Of a stretch of DNA of 64,000 nt, positions 46,808-56,087 are shown in pieces. Origin of the DNA: Stenotrophomonas sp. 704A1 (GTDB lineage Bacteria; Pseudomonadota; Gammaproteobacteria; Xanthomonadales; Xanthomonadaceae); assembly GCF_030549525.1 (NCBI RefSeq), contig NZ_CP130831.1, positions 4,241,501-4,305,500 on the forward strand, read 5' to 3'. The position numbers and the translations under genes are program-made. The notes under the pieces were generated by a model, which saw only the letters and a program-made list of their open reading frames with translations, ran no database searches and was not told the origin of the DNA. The stretch's first letter is position 1. Every line of letters starts with the position of its first letter.

Positions 46808-47695
46808 TCAGGTCACCCAGCCGGCAATCACCAGCAGCGCCAGCACCGCCAGCCACAGCAGCAGCATCCGCCACACCAGGCTCATCGCGTCGCGCAGGTC
46901 CGGCAGCCGCTGCCATACCGGCAACAGGCCTGCCTCGGTGTAGTCATGCGCATCCTCGCGCAACTCGGCGTTGACGCTGGCCCGTGCCACCGCGCCGAGG
47001 AAGCCGATGCCGCCGGCCAGCTGTTCCCCGTGGGCCTGCCGCCACGCCTTCCAGGCCGTGTCGAAGTTGCCGACCAGCGCCATCGAGAACGCCATCAGCT
47101 GCGCCACCGGCCATTCGATCCAGCCCAGCAGCCGCTGCGCCAGCGCCAACGGCTCCACCGGCACGCGCGCGCGCATCGGGCTCTCGGCCATCAGCGCCAG
47201 CAGCCGGTACCCCAGCGCACCCACCGGGCCCAGCAGCAGGAACCAGAACAGCACCGCGAACCAACGGCGCAGCGCGTTGAACACGGTCGCCTCGACCAGC
47301 GAGGGGATGTCGTCACGCAGGCTGCCGCCGGCCGCCTGCAGGTTGCGCACGGCGGCCTGCCGTGTCGCTGCATCGTCGGCGTCGATGACCGCTTCGATAT
47401 CACGGTCGAGGTCACGCGGCCCCCAGCACCAGGCCAGCACCGCAACGCCCAGCAGCAGACCCGGCAGCCCGAACAGTACCCCCCGCAGCGCCCACGCCAG
47501 CAGGCCCAGCACCAGCAGCGGCGGCACGATCGCCAGCGCTACGCCGGCGGGCCCCTGCCAGACACGGCCACCGTGCGCGTCCAGCCAGCCCAGCCAACGC
47601 CGGAAGCCGTCGAAACGGCGCAGCGATGCTGCAGCGGCCGGGGCGACATGGCCCAAGGCCAGTGCCACCAGCACGGCAACCAGGGTGGTGAACAT
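46808..47695 (-). CDS. ampE: AmpE-like inner membrane protein
   Basis: AmpE is a polytopic membrane protein, in enterobacteria encoded after ampD and linked to beta-lactamase induction through cell-wall recycling. The 295-residue product starts MFTTLVAVLVALALGHVA and has membrane segments around 35-55, 75-95, 150-170 and a last one at the C-terminus (LLLWLAVLALLVIAGWV), with WIEWPVAQLMAFSMALVGNF in between. The start at 47695 follows GGAGACCTGCC; a longer frame is less likely. No ampD lies beside it here; the upstream gene is nudC. The AmpE name is by family likeness and its part in beta-lactamase control here is uncertain. Confidence 0.75.
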   Translation of the reverse strand: MFTTLVAVLVALALGHVAPAAAASLRRFDGFRRWLGWLDAHGGRVWQGPAGVALAIVPPLLVLGLLAWALRGVLFGLPGLLLGVAVLAWCWGPRDLDRDIEAVIDADDAATRQAAVRNLQAAGGSLRDDIPSLVEATVFNALRRWFAVLFWFLLLGPVGALGYRLLALMAESPMRARVPVEPLALAQRLLGWIEWPVAQLMAFSMALVGNFDTAWKAWRQAHGEQLAGGIGFLGAVARASVNAELREDAHDYTEAGLLPVWQRLPDLRDAMSLVWRMLLLWLAVLALLVIAGWVT

Positions 47696-47837
47696 GGCAG
47701 GTCTCCGGGGAAAACAAGCGTTCGGCGCCGCTACCTTACCTGTCGCAGCGGCCTCCTCAGCAGTGAACCGCACTGTAACCCGCAGCGTGTTCAGGTGGCG
47801 GCAATGCTGGCCGCTGCCGACCCGCCCAGCACCGCAC

Positions 47838-48743
47838 TCAGGCCTGCTGCTGGCGGTACCAGTGCTCGATCAGGCCACGCGAGATCGAGATCGGCGGGGA
47901 CAGCCGGATGCCCTCACCGTCGTCCTCGACATCGCGCGCCAACGCCGCGCCGACCTCGTCGGCGGTAAACCAGCGCGCATCTTCCAGTTCGCCATCCACG
48001 GTCGGCATGTCGTCCTGCGCCTGCGCGCGGAAGCCGATCATCAGGGCACCGGGGAACGGCCACGGCTGCGAACCGAGGTATTGGCAGGCGGTCACCCGCA
48101 CCTTGCTCTCCTCGTGCACTTCGCGCACCACGGTCTGTTCGAAGGTCTCGCCGGGTTCGACGAAGCCGGCCAGTACCGAGTAGCGGCGTGGCGCCCAGTT
48201 GGACTGGCGGCCCAGCAGCAGCCGGCCCTGGTTTTCCACCGCCACGATCACCGCGGGGTCGACACGCGGGTAGTGCTCGGTACCGCACTGCGCGCAGCGG
48301 CCGACGAAGCCGCCACGGGCGAACGTGACGGCGGTCGCGCAGACGCCGCAGAAGCGGGTGCGCGACTGCCAGTACGACATGCCGCGCGCATAGCTGAAGG
48401 CGGTTGCATCGGCCACCGTCCACAGCAGCGCCGCCTGGCGCAGGTCGAGCCGGCGCGGCGCGGTGGTGGTGACATGCGCTGCCTCGAGCGAGAACCACGC
48501 CTGCTCGCCGCGCAGGCCGAGGAAGATCGCAGCGCCAGGGCCGCCACCGATATCGGCGCCGGTCAGCGGCAGCGGCTGGTCGTCGTCGCCGGTGAAGGCC
48601 GTGCCATCCTGGTCCAGCACGAGAATGCGCGCATCCGGCCACAGGCGTGCCAGGGCATCGGCATCATCGCGCAGGGCATCGGCGCGCTCCAACGGTTCGC
48701 CCACGAAGGCAAAACCGGAAAGCGTCGAAAGGGTGTTGGGCAT
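47838..48743 (-). CDS. nudC: NAD(+) diphosphatase / NAD-RNA decapping hydrolase NudC
   Basis: A Nudix hydrolase that cleaves NADH or removes NAD caps from RNA. The 301-residue product has an N-terminal domain, a zinc knuckle (RFCGVCATAVTFARGGFVGR then CAQCGTEHYPR), the Nudix box GFVEPGETFEQTVVREVHEE near residue 200, and the NudC signature SQPWPFPGALMIGF directly after. The start MPNTLSTLSG at 48743 has no strong ribosome site; a frame reaching 48869 is not supported by alignment. It is co-oriented with ampE downstream (142 bp) and erpA upstream (130 bp). Confidence 0.93.
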   Translation of the reverse strand: MPNTLSTLSGFAFVGEPLERADALRDDADALARLWPDARILVLDQDGTAFTGDDDQPLPLTGADIGGGPGAAIFLGLRGEQAWFSLEAAHVTTTAPRRLDLRQAALLWTVADATAFSYARGMSYWQSRTRFCGVCATAVTFARGGFVGRCAQCGTEHYPRVDPAVIVAVENQGRLLLGRQSNWAPRRYSVLAGFVEPGETFEQTVVREVHEESKVRVTACQYLGSQPWPFPGALMIGFRAQAQDDMPTVDGELEDARWFTADEVGAALARDVEDDGEGIRLSPPISISRGLIEHWYRQQQA

Positions 48744-48823
48744 CCGACAAGCCTGCCGCCAAACGCCGCAGGTGGCAAGGTCGGCGCTGTGCGCAGTCTG
48801 CCGGTGTCGTCCGCAGGCGCAGC

Positions 48824-48851
48824 ACAGCCACGCGTGGCGTGGCGTGGCTGT
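48824..48851. repeat. Hairpin between erpA and nudC
   Basis: ACAGCCACG and CGTGGCTGT are separated by 10 bp and followed by ACC, giving a SMAG-like palindrome 23 bp past the erpA stop codon. It may end the erpA transcript. Confidence 0.6.
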
Positions 48852-48873
48852 ACCGGATGCCCGCGGCACGCGC

Positions 48874-49266
48874 TTACATGCTGAAACTGCTGCCGCAGCC
48901 GCAGGTGGTCTTGGCGTTCGGATTGCGGATCACGAACTGCGCACCGGTCAGGCTTTCGGTGTAGTCCACTTCAGCGCCCATCAGGTACTGCAGGCTGAGC
49001 GGATCGACCAGCAGGGTGACCCCGCTGGTCTGCACGGCGAGGTCATCCTCGGCACGGTTCTCATCGAACTCGAACCCATACTGGAACCCCGAGCAGCCGC
49101 CGCCTTCGATGTACACGCGCAGCGCCAGGCCGGGGTTGCCCTCGTCCTGGATCAGGTCCTTGACCTTGGCCGCAGCGGCTTCGGTGAAGTTCAGCGGCCG
49201 GTCCAGCGACTGGTAATCGGGCGCGGCAACCGGCGCGGTGCCGGGCAGGGAAACTAGCGTGCTCAT
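48874..49266 (-). CDS. erpA: Iron-sulfur cluster insertion protein ErpA
   Basis: ErpA is an A-type carrier that delivers [4Fe-4S] clusters to targets, including isoprenoid synthesis enzymes. The 130-residue product has an A-type fold with the three conserved cysteines in [15 protein letters not shown] and the C-terminal [12 protein letters not shown]-terminal residues 1-20 are variable. The start at 49266 is the only suitable ATG. It follows the bactofilin gene by 31 bp on the same strand and may be co-transcribed with it. Confidence 0.95.
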   Translation of the reverse strand: MSTLVSLPGTAPVAAPDYQSLDRPLNFTEAAAAKVKDLIQDEGNPGLALRVYIEGGGCSGFQYGFEFDENRAEDDLAVQTSGVTLLVDPLSLQYLMGAEVDYTESLTGAQFVIRNPNAKTTCGCGSSFSM

Positions 49267-49297
49267 GGCTCCAGCATGGGGGCGCCAGCGATGGCTT

Positions 49298-49756
49298 TCA
49301 AGCCATCGCCTCGGCCAGCTTGCGGCGCGCAGCGGTGTCCTTGCCGTCGGCCGCGTCCTCCTCCGGTGCCGGCAGCGCCTGCATCGGCGCGCTGGCGTGG
49401 ATCAGCCGCCCATTCAGCTGGGCACCGGCGTTCATTTCCACCACCTGGTAGTGGACATTGCCGTTGACCCGCGCGCTCGGGGTCAGCTCGACCTTCTCGC
49501 TGGCATGCACGTCACCGTCGAGCCGGCCACTGATGACCACCACCTGGGCGCGGATCTCACCTTCGATCACGCCATGCTCGGCGACGGTCAGGGTCGCGCC
49601 ACTGGCGCCTTCCTGGGCGATCACCTTGCCGTGGATGCGGCCTTCCACGTACAGGCCACCACTGAATTCCACATCGCCGCGGATCACCACCTGGTTGCCG
49701 ATCAGGGCATCCACCACCAGCTGGCCATCACGGCTGGACTTGCTGCTTCCGAACAT
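49298..49756 (-). CDS. Bactofilin-family cytoskeletal protein
   Basis: Bactofilins are beta-helical filament-forming proteins that scaffold cell-wall enzymes or determine shape and polarity. The 152-residue product has the right-handed beta-helix repeat pattern ([60 protein letters not shown]) flanked by a short N-terminus and a disordered acidic tail. The start at 49756 follows GGGAGTAGGCAG, only 4 bp after the stop of the upstream membrane protein gene, so the two are coupled. A longer frame reaching 49831 lies inside the upstream gene. Confidence 0.9.
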   Translation of the reverse strand: MFGSSKSSRDGQLVVDALIGNQVVIRGDVEFSGGLYVEGRIHGKVIAQEGASGATLTVAEHGVIEGEIRAQVVVISGRLDGDVHASEKVELTPSARVNGNVHYQVVEMNAGAQLNGRLIHASAPMQALPAPEEDAADGKDTAARRKLAEAMA

Positions 49757-49760
49757 CTGC

Positions 49761-50504
49761 CTACTCCCCTTTGCTGGCCGGTGCGCCGGCCTGTTTCCAG
49801 TCGAATACCTGCGTGGCGCCCCCCGCACCACCTCCCAATGTCACCCTCACCCGTTGCGGGGTGAAGTCAGCCGGCAGCATCACGCTGCCGGTGAGCTGCT
49901 GGAAGTACCGGAAGGAATAGTCCTGTCCCGGCACCTTGCTGCGCTGGTGCAGCTCGTCCCAGCTGATGGTGGCCAGCTTGCCGTTCTTCACGCCTTCCAC
50001 GGTGAAACGCATCTGGCCCTGGCTGATCGCGCCGCGGTTGAGGTTCTGGGTCAACACCACGCTGTACTGCCAGGTGCCGGCCGATTCGGGGCTGAACTCG
50101 ATCGAATGGGTGTTCAGGCCCTTGCGCTGGCTGGTCGAGCCGACCAGGCGCTCGTAGAAGGCGACGTCGGCACGCAACCCGGCGATCTCCTCGTCCCGTT
50201 CGGCCAGCGAGGACTGCACTTCGTTGTTGGCGGCGCGGCTGATGCGGTCGGAGGCTTCCAGCGTGGCCTGCTTCTGGCGCAGTTCGGTCAACTGCGCCTG
50301 CAGCGTCGCGGCGCGCTTCTCGGCCGCCTGCAGTCGCTGGCCCTGTTCGCCGCGCGGCGCGCCCAGCCAGCAGCCCCCCAGCACGGCCAGCACCAGGCTG
50401 AGCAGCCAGATGCCGCCGATCACCAGCAGGCGGCGGCGGTCGGCCGGCGGTTGCGGCGCGCCGGGCAGGCGGACCTGCACGCGCATGGGAGGGCGATTGT
50501 TCAT
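49761..50504 (-). CDS. Membrane-anchored coiled-coil protein, bactofilin partner (DUF6776-like)
   Basis: A 247-residue protein with a Pro/Arg-rich cytoplasmic N-terminus, one membrane helix (LLVIGGIWLLSLVLAVLGGC, residues 27-46), a coiled coil of about 60 residues (AAEKRAATLQAQLTELRQKQ then ATLEASDRISRAANNEVQ) and a beta-rich periplasmic domain ending VTLGGGAGGATQVFDWKQAG. It probably belongs to the DUF6776 family of xanthomonads, from memory. It lies directly before the bactofilin gene (4 bp apart). Coiled-coil membrane proteins beside bactofilins could link the filament to the cell wall, but this is inference. Start MNNRPPM at 50504 with GGAGACCACCC upstream. Confidence 0.7.
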   Translation of the reverse strand: MNNRPPMRVQVRLPGAPQPPADRRRLLVIGGIWLLSLVLAVLGGCWLGAPRGEQGQRLQAAEKRAATLQAQLTELRQKQATLEASDRISRAANNEVQSSLAERDEEIAGLRADVAFYERLVGSTSQRKGLNTHSIEFSPESAGTWQYSVVLTQNLNRGAISQGQMRFTVEGVKNGKLATISWDELHQRSKVPGQDYSFRYFQQLTGSVMLPADFTPQRVRVTLGGGAGGATQVFDWKQAGAPASKGE

Positions 50505-50682
50505 GGGTGGTCTCCGTGGCATCGCAGCGGCGACGCCAGCACGGCCCCTGTAGCAGACGACGGGCTAGTGTATGACAGGAACGGCGGGATTCCGTTGTGA
50601 CGGCCGGACCCCGGTTGTGGTGTTCAGCGACGTCATCGTCGATAGTGTGGCACCCCGCACAGTTCCGCCGCCGGAGCCCGCC

Positions 50683-51300
50683 ATGACCGAAGCCCACCTG
50701 TTCGTGATCGGCATCCTGCTGGCCTGGCTGGCCGGCATCCGTGTCTACCTGACCGTGTTCGGTGTCGGCCTGGCCGGCCTGCTGGGCTGGGTCGAGCTGC
50801 CGCCTGCCCTGCAGGCCACCGAGTCGTGGTGGGTGCTGGGCACCTCTGCGGCGCTGGCCGTCGCTGAATTCTTCGCCGACAAGATTCCCGGCGTGGACTC
50901 GGCCTGGGATCTGGTCCAGACCCTGGCGCGCGTGCCCGCAGGCGCCTTCCTGGCGGCGGCAACCCTGTCGCCCGATGGGGATCTGGGCACCGGCGCACTG
51001 GTCGCCGGTGCCGGCGTCGCGCTGGCCAGCCATGGCCTGAAGGCCGGTACCCGCGCGCTGCTCAATACCTCGCCGGAACCGGCCAGCAACTGGGTCGCTT
51101 CGGCTGCCGAAGACACCGTGGTGGTCGGTGGCCTGGCGCTTGCCCTGGCGCATCCGTGGATCGCCCTGATCGTGGTGCTCGCCTGCAGCCTGGCCGGCGC
51201 GTTGCTGGTATGGCTGGTCTGGCGCGCCCTGTGGAGGGGCGTGCGCTGGCTGGCACGCAGCGGCACCGGTGATGGCCCGGGGCAGCCGCGGACCGGTTGA
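50683..51300 (+). CDS. DUF4126 membrane protein
   Basis: A 205-residue hydrophobic protein with about five membrane segments (IGILLAWLAGIRVYLTVFGV near 8-27, then around 50, 100, 145 and 165-185). The GIRVYLTVFGVGLAG start, FFADKIPGVDSAWD near residue 63 and ASHGLKAGTRALLNTSPEPA near 112 are marks of the DUF4126 family. The function is not known. It is divergent from the bactofilin operon; the ATG at 50683 follows GGAGCCCGCC. Earlier in-frame starts are not supported. Confidence 0.85.
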   Translation: MTEAHLFVIGILLAWLAGIRVYLTVFGVGLAGLLGWVELPPALQATESWWVLGTSAALAVAEFFADKIPGVDSAWDLVQTLARVPAGAFLAAATLSPDGDLGTGALVAGAGVALASHGLKAGTRALLNTSPEPASNWVASAAEDTVVVGGLALALAHPWIALIVVLACSLAGALLVWLVWRALWRGVRWLARSGTGDGPGQPRTG

Positions 51301-51344
51301 CCCCCTGCCTTGCCGCATAATGGCGGCGAACACCAGGAGCATCG

Positions 51345-53249
51345 ATGGCCGTCAACGAATCCGCCGCGCCTGCCCGCCCGGGACGCGCTGAAACCCCTCC
51401 GGCCGATCATTGGCAGCGCTGGACGACGCCTGCAGCCACTGCAGTCGTGCCCGCGGTCACCGAGCCGGTACGTGTGGTGCTGGAAGCGCCGCCGCGGCCG
51501 ACCACCGGCGGTGATGCTCCGCTGGCGGCGCCACCGCCGTTGCCTGCCGCCGTGGCCGTGCCCGAGGCCGGCAACAGTGACCTGCCGCCCACCGAGGCCG
51601 ATTCCCCGTACCGCGTGCTGATCGTCGAGGACGATCGCGCCCAGGCGCTGTTCGCACAGAGCGTGCTGCACGGCGCCGGCATGCAGGCGACCGTGCTCGG
51701 CGATGCTGATGGCGTGCAGCAGGCCATCCGCGAGCAGCGGCCCGACCTGATCCTGATGGACCTGCACCTGCCGGGCCTGGATGGCATGCGGCTGACCGCG
51801 ATGATCCGCCAGCAGCCGGGCATGCAGCTGCTGCCGATCGTGTTCCTCAGCGGCGATCCCGATCCCGAGCGCCAGTTCGAGGTCCTCGACTGCGGCGCCG
51901 ACGACTACCTGAGCAAGCCGATCCGGCCGCGCCATCTGATCGCCGCCGTGGCCAACCGCATCCGCCGGGCCCGTGCACAGGCCGCGACCCTGCCCGGCGC
52001 CACTGGCGCTCCGGCCACCAGCAATCCGGAAACCGGGCTGCCCACGCGCCACCACGTCCTGCAGCAGCTCACCACCTCGCTCGCCCAGCACGACCGTGGC
52101 GGGGTGTTCTTCGTCGAGGTCTCCAGCGCGCTGGGGCTGCGCGAGCGCTACGGCTACGCCGCCTTCGAACGGTTGATGGTGCAGGCCGGCCAGCGCCTGG
52201 CCGAGGCCGGCCACCCGCACCTGCTGGCGCGCCTGAACGACAACAGCTTCCTGCTGCTGGCACGCACTGCCGACGAGGACAGCCTGGAAACACTCGCCGG
52301 CACCCTGCGCGAACAGCTGTCGGCGCGTGCCTTCGTGATCCGCGATGACGAATCGGTTCACCTGCGCGGCGTGGTGGGTTACGCGCCGCTGTCGTCGGGC
52401 TTCAGCGATGCCAGCAGTGCGCTGGAGGCGGTGGAACGCACCACCCTGCAGGCGCGCCTGCTGAGTGCCGGCGTGGCCGGGCACGTGCACCGCGAGGAAA
52501 TCACCGAGCAGGAGCACCTGGCACTGCTCGAAGGGCAGCTGGAGCTGGCCTACCAGCCGATCGTCGCGGTCGCCGGCGGCAGCAGCGCGCAGTACCAGCT
52601 GTTGCTGCGCCTGCGCCAGAACGATGGCACCGTGCTGACCGCGGGCCAGGTGATTCCGGCCGCCGAGGCCGCCGGCCGCATCGCCGATCTCGACCAGCAG
52701 GTGCTGGAGCACGCGATGGGCCTGCTCGACCTGTACCGGCATGCCACCCAGCCATTGAACCTGTTCGTCTCGCAGTCGCTGCGCACGCTGCAGCGCGATG
52801 CCTTCGCCGATTGGCTGCTGGAGTCGCTGCAGCAGCGCGACCTGCCCGGCTCCGCGCTGGTGATCGATGTGCGCCTGCCCGATGCCCTCATCCACACCGT
52901 GCCATTGCAGCAGTTCTGCCAGCGCATGGTCGGCGTCGGCGTGCGCTTCTGCCTGAGCCAGTTCGAGCCGGGCAGCGAGGCCAGTGCGCTGCTTGCCCAG
53001 CTGCCGTTGTCGTTCGTCCGGCTGGGCGCGCGCTTCTCCAGCAGCCACTCCAATCCCGAGACCCGGGAGGAGCTGCGCCAGGCGATCGCACAGGCGCACG
53101 CGGCCGGCCTGCAGATCATCGGCCAGCAGATCGAAGATCCGCAGGCGGCTGCCGCGATGTGGGTCGGCGGCGTCGATTACATCCAGGGCAACATGGTGCA
53201 GTCGGCCGGCAGCGACCTGAACTTCGACTTCCACAACGCGGTGCTCTGA
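51345..53249 (+). CDS. REC protein with degenerate GGDEF and EAL domains
   Basis: A 634-residue signalling protein. After a Pro/Ala-rich N-terminus (1-90) comes an intact receiver domain (VLIVEDDRAQALF, LILMDLHLPGLDGM, SKPI; phospho-acceptor Asp near 138). The following GGDEF-like domain has NDNSF in place of GGDEF, and the EAL-like domain has YQLLLRLR where EALLR is expected. The catalytic Asn, ExxE, DDFG, Lys and EGVE residues are all replaced (for example LSQF for DDFG). Both enzyme activities must be lost. It lies directly before a hybrid histidine kinase gene with no gap. FimX of Xanthomonas is a comparable but not identical architecture. Confidence 0.88.
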   Translation: MAVNESAAPARPGRAETPPADHWQRWTTPAATAVVPAVTEPVRVVLEAPPRPTTGGDAPLAAPPPLPAAVAVPEAGNSDLPPTEADSPYRVLIVEDDRAQALFAQSVLHGAGMQATVLGDADGVQQAIREQRPDLILMDLHLPGLDGMRLTAMIRQQPGMQLLPIVFLSGDPDPERQFEVLDCGADDYLSKPIRPRHLIAAVANRIRRARAQAATLPGATGAPATSNPETGLPTRHHVLQQLTTSLAQHDRGGVFFVEVSSALGLRERYGYAAFERLMVQAGQRLAEAGHPHLLARLNDNSFLLLARTADEDSLETLAGTLREQLSARAFVIRDDESVHLRGVVGYAPLSSGFSDASSALEAVERTTLQARLLSAGVAGHVHREEITEQEHLALLEGQLELAYQPIVAVAGGSSAQYQLLLRLRQNDGTVLTAGQVIPAAEAAGRIADLDQQVLEHAMGLLDLYRHATQPLNLFVSQSLRTLQRDAFADWLLESLQQRDLPGSALVIDVRLPDALIHTVPLQQFCQRMVGVGVRFCLSQFEPGSEASALLAQLPLSFVRLGARFSSSHSNPETREELRQAIAQAHAAGLQIIGQQIEDPQAAAAMWVGGVDYIQGNMVQSAGSDLNFDFHNAVL

Positions 53250-55475
53250 GTGCCGCTGACGGCCGCCCTGCTGGCCGCGCTGGCACTGGCCATCGTCGCG
53301 CTGCTGGTACTGGGCCTGCGGCTGCGGGCGCGCAACCGGTCGCTGGCGCTGCTGCAGCGCGAGCGCATCACCCTGACCAGCGAACGCGACCAGCTGCGGC
53401 GGACCACCGAACGCCAGGGCCAGCTGGAGCAGCAGCTGCTGCAGGCCAAGCAGGCGGCCGAGGCGGCGGTACTGGCCAAGGGCGAGTTCCTGGCCACCAT
53501 GAGCCATGAGATCCGCACCCCGCTCAACGGCATCCTGCCGATGCTGGAACTGATCGCACGCGGCCCGCTCGGCGAGGATCAGCGGCAGATGCTGGCCACG
53601 GCCTCGGCCAGCTCGCAGCAGCTGCTGCGCATCGTCGATGACATCCTCGACTACTCGCGGCTGGAAGCGCAGGCGCTGGAACTGGAGATCACCACGTTCA
53701 ACCTGCGCGAACTGCTCGACGGCGTCGTGCAGCTGCTGCAGCGCGCCGCCGAAGCCAAGGGCCTGGCGCTGAGCCTGCAGCTGGACCCGGGCGTGCGCCT
53801 GCCTGTGCGGGGCGACCCGGTGCGGCTGCGCCAGGTGCTGGGCAACCTGCTGGCCAACGCGATCAAATTCACCGCGCGCGGCCACGTGCAGCTGCGCGTG
53901 CAGCGGCTGGGCGAAGGCCCCGCGCAGCATCTGCTGCGCTTCGAGGTCGTGGATACCGGCATCGGCATCGACGAGGCGCTGCAGGCGCGGCTGTTCCAGT
54001 CCTTCAGCCAGGCCGACGCGTCCACCACCCGCCTCTACGGCGGCACCGGGCTCGGCCTGGCCATCTGCAAGCGCATCACCGACCTGATGCAGGGCCGGAT
54101 CGGCGTGCAGTCCACGCCGGGCCACGGCGCCACGTTCTGGTTCGAAGTGCCGTTGTTGAAGGTGCCCGGCGATCTGCCGGCACTGGCGCGTTCACCGGCG
54201 TCCCTGCTGTTGTTCAGCAGCGATGCGCACCTGCAGGCGCGCCTTGAACGTATCGCCGCGCACCACACCCTGCAGGTGCAGCCGCTGCACCGCCTGGAAG
54301 ACGTGATCGAGCATCTGCGCACGGCGCCGCGTCCGGGCCGGAATGCGGCGGCATGGCTGCTGGTCGATGCACGCCAGCGCCGCAGCGGCGAGGCGGCGCT
54401 GCAACGGGCACTGGCCGAACGTGGCGACGACGATGCGCTGCAGGTGCTGTGGCTGCAGGACACCGCGCTGGCGCCACGGCCGCGCCAGCAGCAGCTGTGC
54501 AGCACCTTCAGCGATGCCGAGCTGCACGCGCTGCTGGCCCCCCCTGCCGCCACCGCGCGGCCGGCCGCGCTGCTGGCCGATGCGGCTGCGGCCACGCCCG
54601 CTGCGGCCTTGCCTGCACTGCAGCTGCGCGTTCTGCTGGTGGAGGACAACACGGTCAACCGGATGGTCGCCGAGCACCTGCTGCGCAGCTTCCACTGTCA
54701 GGTGCGCACTGCCGCCGATGGTGAACACGCGCTGGCGGCGATGCGCGAGGGCGCCATCGACGTAGTGCTGATGGATTGCCAGATGCCGGTGCTCGATGGC
54801 TACAGCGCCACCCGGCGCTGGCGTGACGAAGAGCGCGCGGCCGGGCAGGCGCGGTTGCCGATCATCGCCATGACCGCCAATGCCATGGCCGGCGATCGCG
54901 AACGCTGCCTGCAGGCCGGCATGGACGACTATCTGTCCAAACCGATCACGCGCGAGGCGCTGCATGCGCTGCTGCGACGCTGGGCGCGGCCTGCGCCGGC
55001 CATGGACATGGACGACCGCCCGCCGCCGGAGTTGGCCATGGCGGAGCCGGGGCCAGCGCCGTTGCAGGCCGGCGAGGCAGCGGGTGGCGCGCCGGCGGAG
55101 GCGACAACGCCGCCGCAGCCCGTGCTCGACCGCAGCGTGCTGGACGAACTGCACGCGGTGATCGGTGAGGTGGCCATGCAGATCGTGGCGGTCTTCCTGG
55201 AAGACGCCCCGCCTCTGGTGCAAGCACTGCAGCAGGCGGCACAGGGCAATGACATCGAGCGCCTGCAGGCGCTGGCGCACAGCCTGAAATCCTCCAGTGC
55301 CAATGTCGGCGCCGTGTCGCTGTCAGCGGTGGCGCGCCGGATCGAACACGAAGCGCGCAACGGCAGCCTGCAGCGCCCTGCGGTGGCAGTGGCGCTGCTG
55401 GTGGCCGAATTCGCGCGCGCGCGGGTGGCCTTGACCGGTTACCTGGCGCAGCAGCGCAGCGGCGCGGCCGGCTGA
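53250..55475 (+). CDS. Hybrid histidine kinase with REC and Hpt domains
   Basis: A 741-residue sensor kinase: a single N-terminal membrane helix (AALLAALALAIVALLVLGLR), a coiled coil (residues 35-80), a HisKA domain with the phospho-histidine in TMSHEIRTPLNG near residue 90, an HATPase domain with NAIKFTARG and YGGTGLGLAI, a degenerate receiver-like stretch (about 310-440), a true receiver with LLVEDNTVNRM and VVLMDCQMPVLDGY (about 465-585) and a C-terminal Hpt domain with AHSLKSSSANVG. There is no periplasmic sensor domain. The GTG start directly follows the TGA of the REC-GGDEF-EAL gene. The pair is likely one phosphorelay. Its stop is one base from that of the convergent bfr. Confidence 0.9.
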   Translation: MPLTAALLAALALAIVALLVLGLRLRARNRSLALLQRERITLTSERDQLRRTTERQGQLEQQLLQAKQAAEAAVLAKGEFLATMSHEIRTPLNGILPMLELIARGPLGEDQRQMLATASASSQQLLRIVDDILDYSRLEAQALELEITTFNLRELLDGVVQLLQRAAEAKGLALSLQLDPGVRLPVRGDPVRLRQVLGNLLANAIKFTARGHVQLRVQRLGEGPAQHLLRFEVVDTGIGIDEALQARLFQSFSQADASTTRLYGGTGLGLAICKRITDLMQGRIGVQSTPGHGATFWFEVPLLKVPGDLPALARSPASLLLFSSDAHLQARLERIAAHHTLQVQPLHRLEDVIEHLRTAPRPGRNAAAWLLVDARQRRSGEAALQRALAERGDDDALQVLWLQDTALAPRPRQQQLCSTFSDAELHALLAPPAATARPAALLADAAAATPAAALPALQLRVLLVEDNTVNRMVAEHLLRSFHCQVRTAADGEHALAAMREGAIDVVLMDCQMPVLDGYSATRRWRDEERAAGQARLPIIAMTANAMAGDRERCLQAGMDDYLSKPITREALHALLRRWARPAPAMDMDDRPPPELAMAEPGPAPLQAGEAAGGAPAEATTPPQPVLDRSVLDELHAVIGEVAMQIVAVFLEDAPPLVQALQQAAQGNDIERLQALAHSLKSSSANVGAVSLSAVARRIEHEARNGSLQRPAVAVALLVAEFARARVALTGYLAQQRSGAAG

Positions 55476-55476
55476 C

Positions 55477-55947
55477 TCACTCCTCGAGCTTGCTCAGCAG
55501 GTACTTCGGCTCGCCGATACGCTCGATCAGGTCCAGCTGGGTTTCCAGCCAGTCGATGTGCTCTTCCTCCGAATCGAGGATCTTCACGAACAGCTGGCGG
55601 CTGACATAGTCGCCAACCGAGTCGGCATAGGCCACGGCGTCGCGCAGGGTGACCACGCCATCGCGCTCGAGCGACAGGTCGCACTGCAGGATCTCGGTCG
55701 GGTTCTCGCCGATGCGCAGCTTGCCCAGCGCCTGGAAATTCGGCAGGCCTTCGAGGAACAGGATGCGGTCGGCGAGCATGTCGGCATGCTTCATCTCGTC
55801 GATCGATTCCTTGTACTCGTGCTCGGCGAGCTCCTTGATGCCCCAGTTCTTCAGCATCTTGGCGTGCAGGAAGTACTGGTTGATCGCGGTCAACTCGTTG
55901 TAGAGGACCTTGTTGAGGAATTCGATGACCTTGGTGTCGCCCTTCAT
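55477..55947 (-). CDS. bfr: Bacterioferritin
   Basis: Bacterioferritin assembles into 24-mers that store iron as a ferric mineral core, using a di-iron ferroxidase site and haem between subunits. The 156-residue product has the ferroxidase ligands Glu18, Glu51 and His54 (in [16 protein letters not shown]) and the haem-ligating Met52, numbered from [21 protein letters not shown] near residue 126 holds the second half of the site. The ATG at 55947 has AGGAGC upstream. It lies 179 bp upstream of bfd, the ferredoxin that releases its iron. Confidence 0.95.
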   Translation of the reverse strand: MKGDTKVIEFLNKVLYNELTAINQYFLHAKMLKNWGIKELAEHEYKESIDEMKHADMLADRILFLEGLPNFQALGKLRIGENPTEILQCDLSLERDGVVTLRDAVAYADSVGDYVSRQLFVKILDSEEEHIDWLETQLDLIERIGEPKYLLSKLEE

Positions 55948-56087
55948 GGGGATGCTCCTGCACGCTGAAATCGCGGGCACTGTAACGCCTCGCGCGCGCC
56001 GATGAAGGAACGCGAATCGTGCGCATTGGCCGGCAGGGGCGGAAGTGAAGGTTGAAGCAACGCAGCGTCAAGGCGCTGCAGGCGGAC

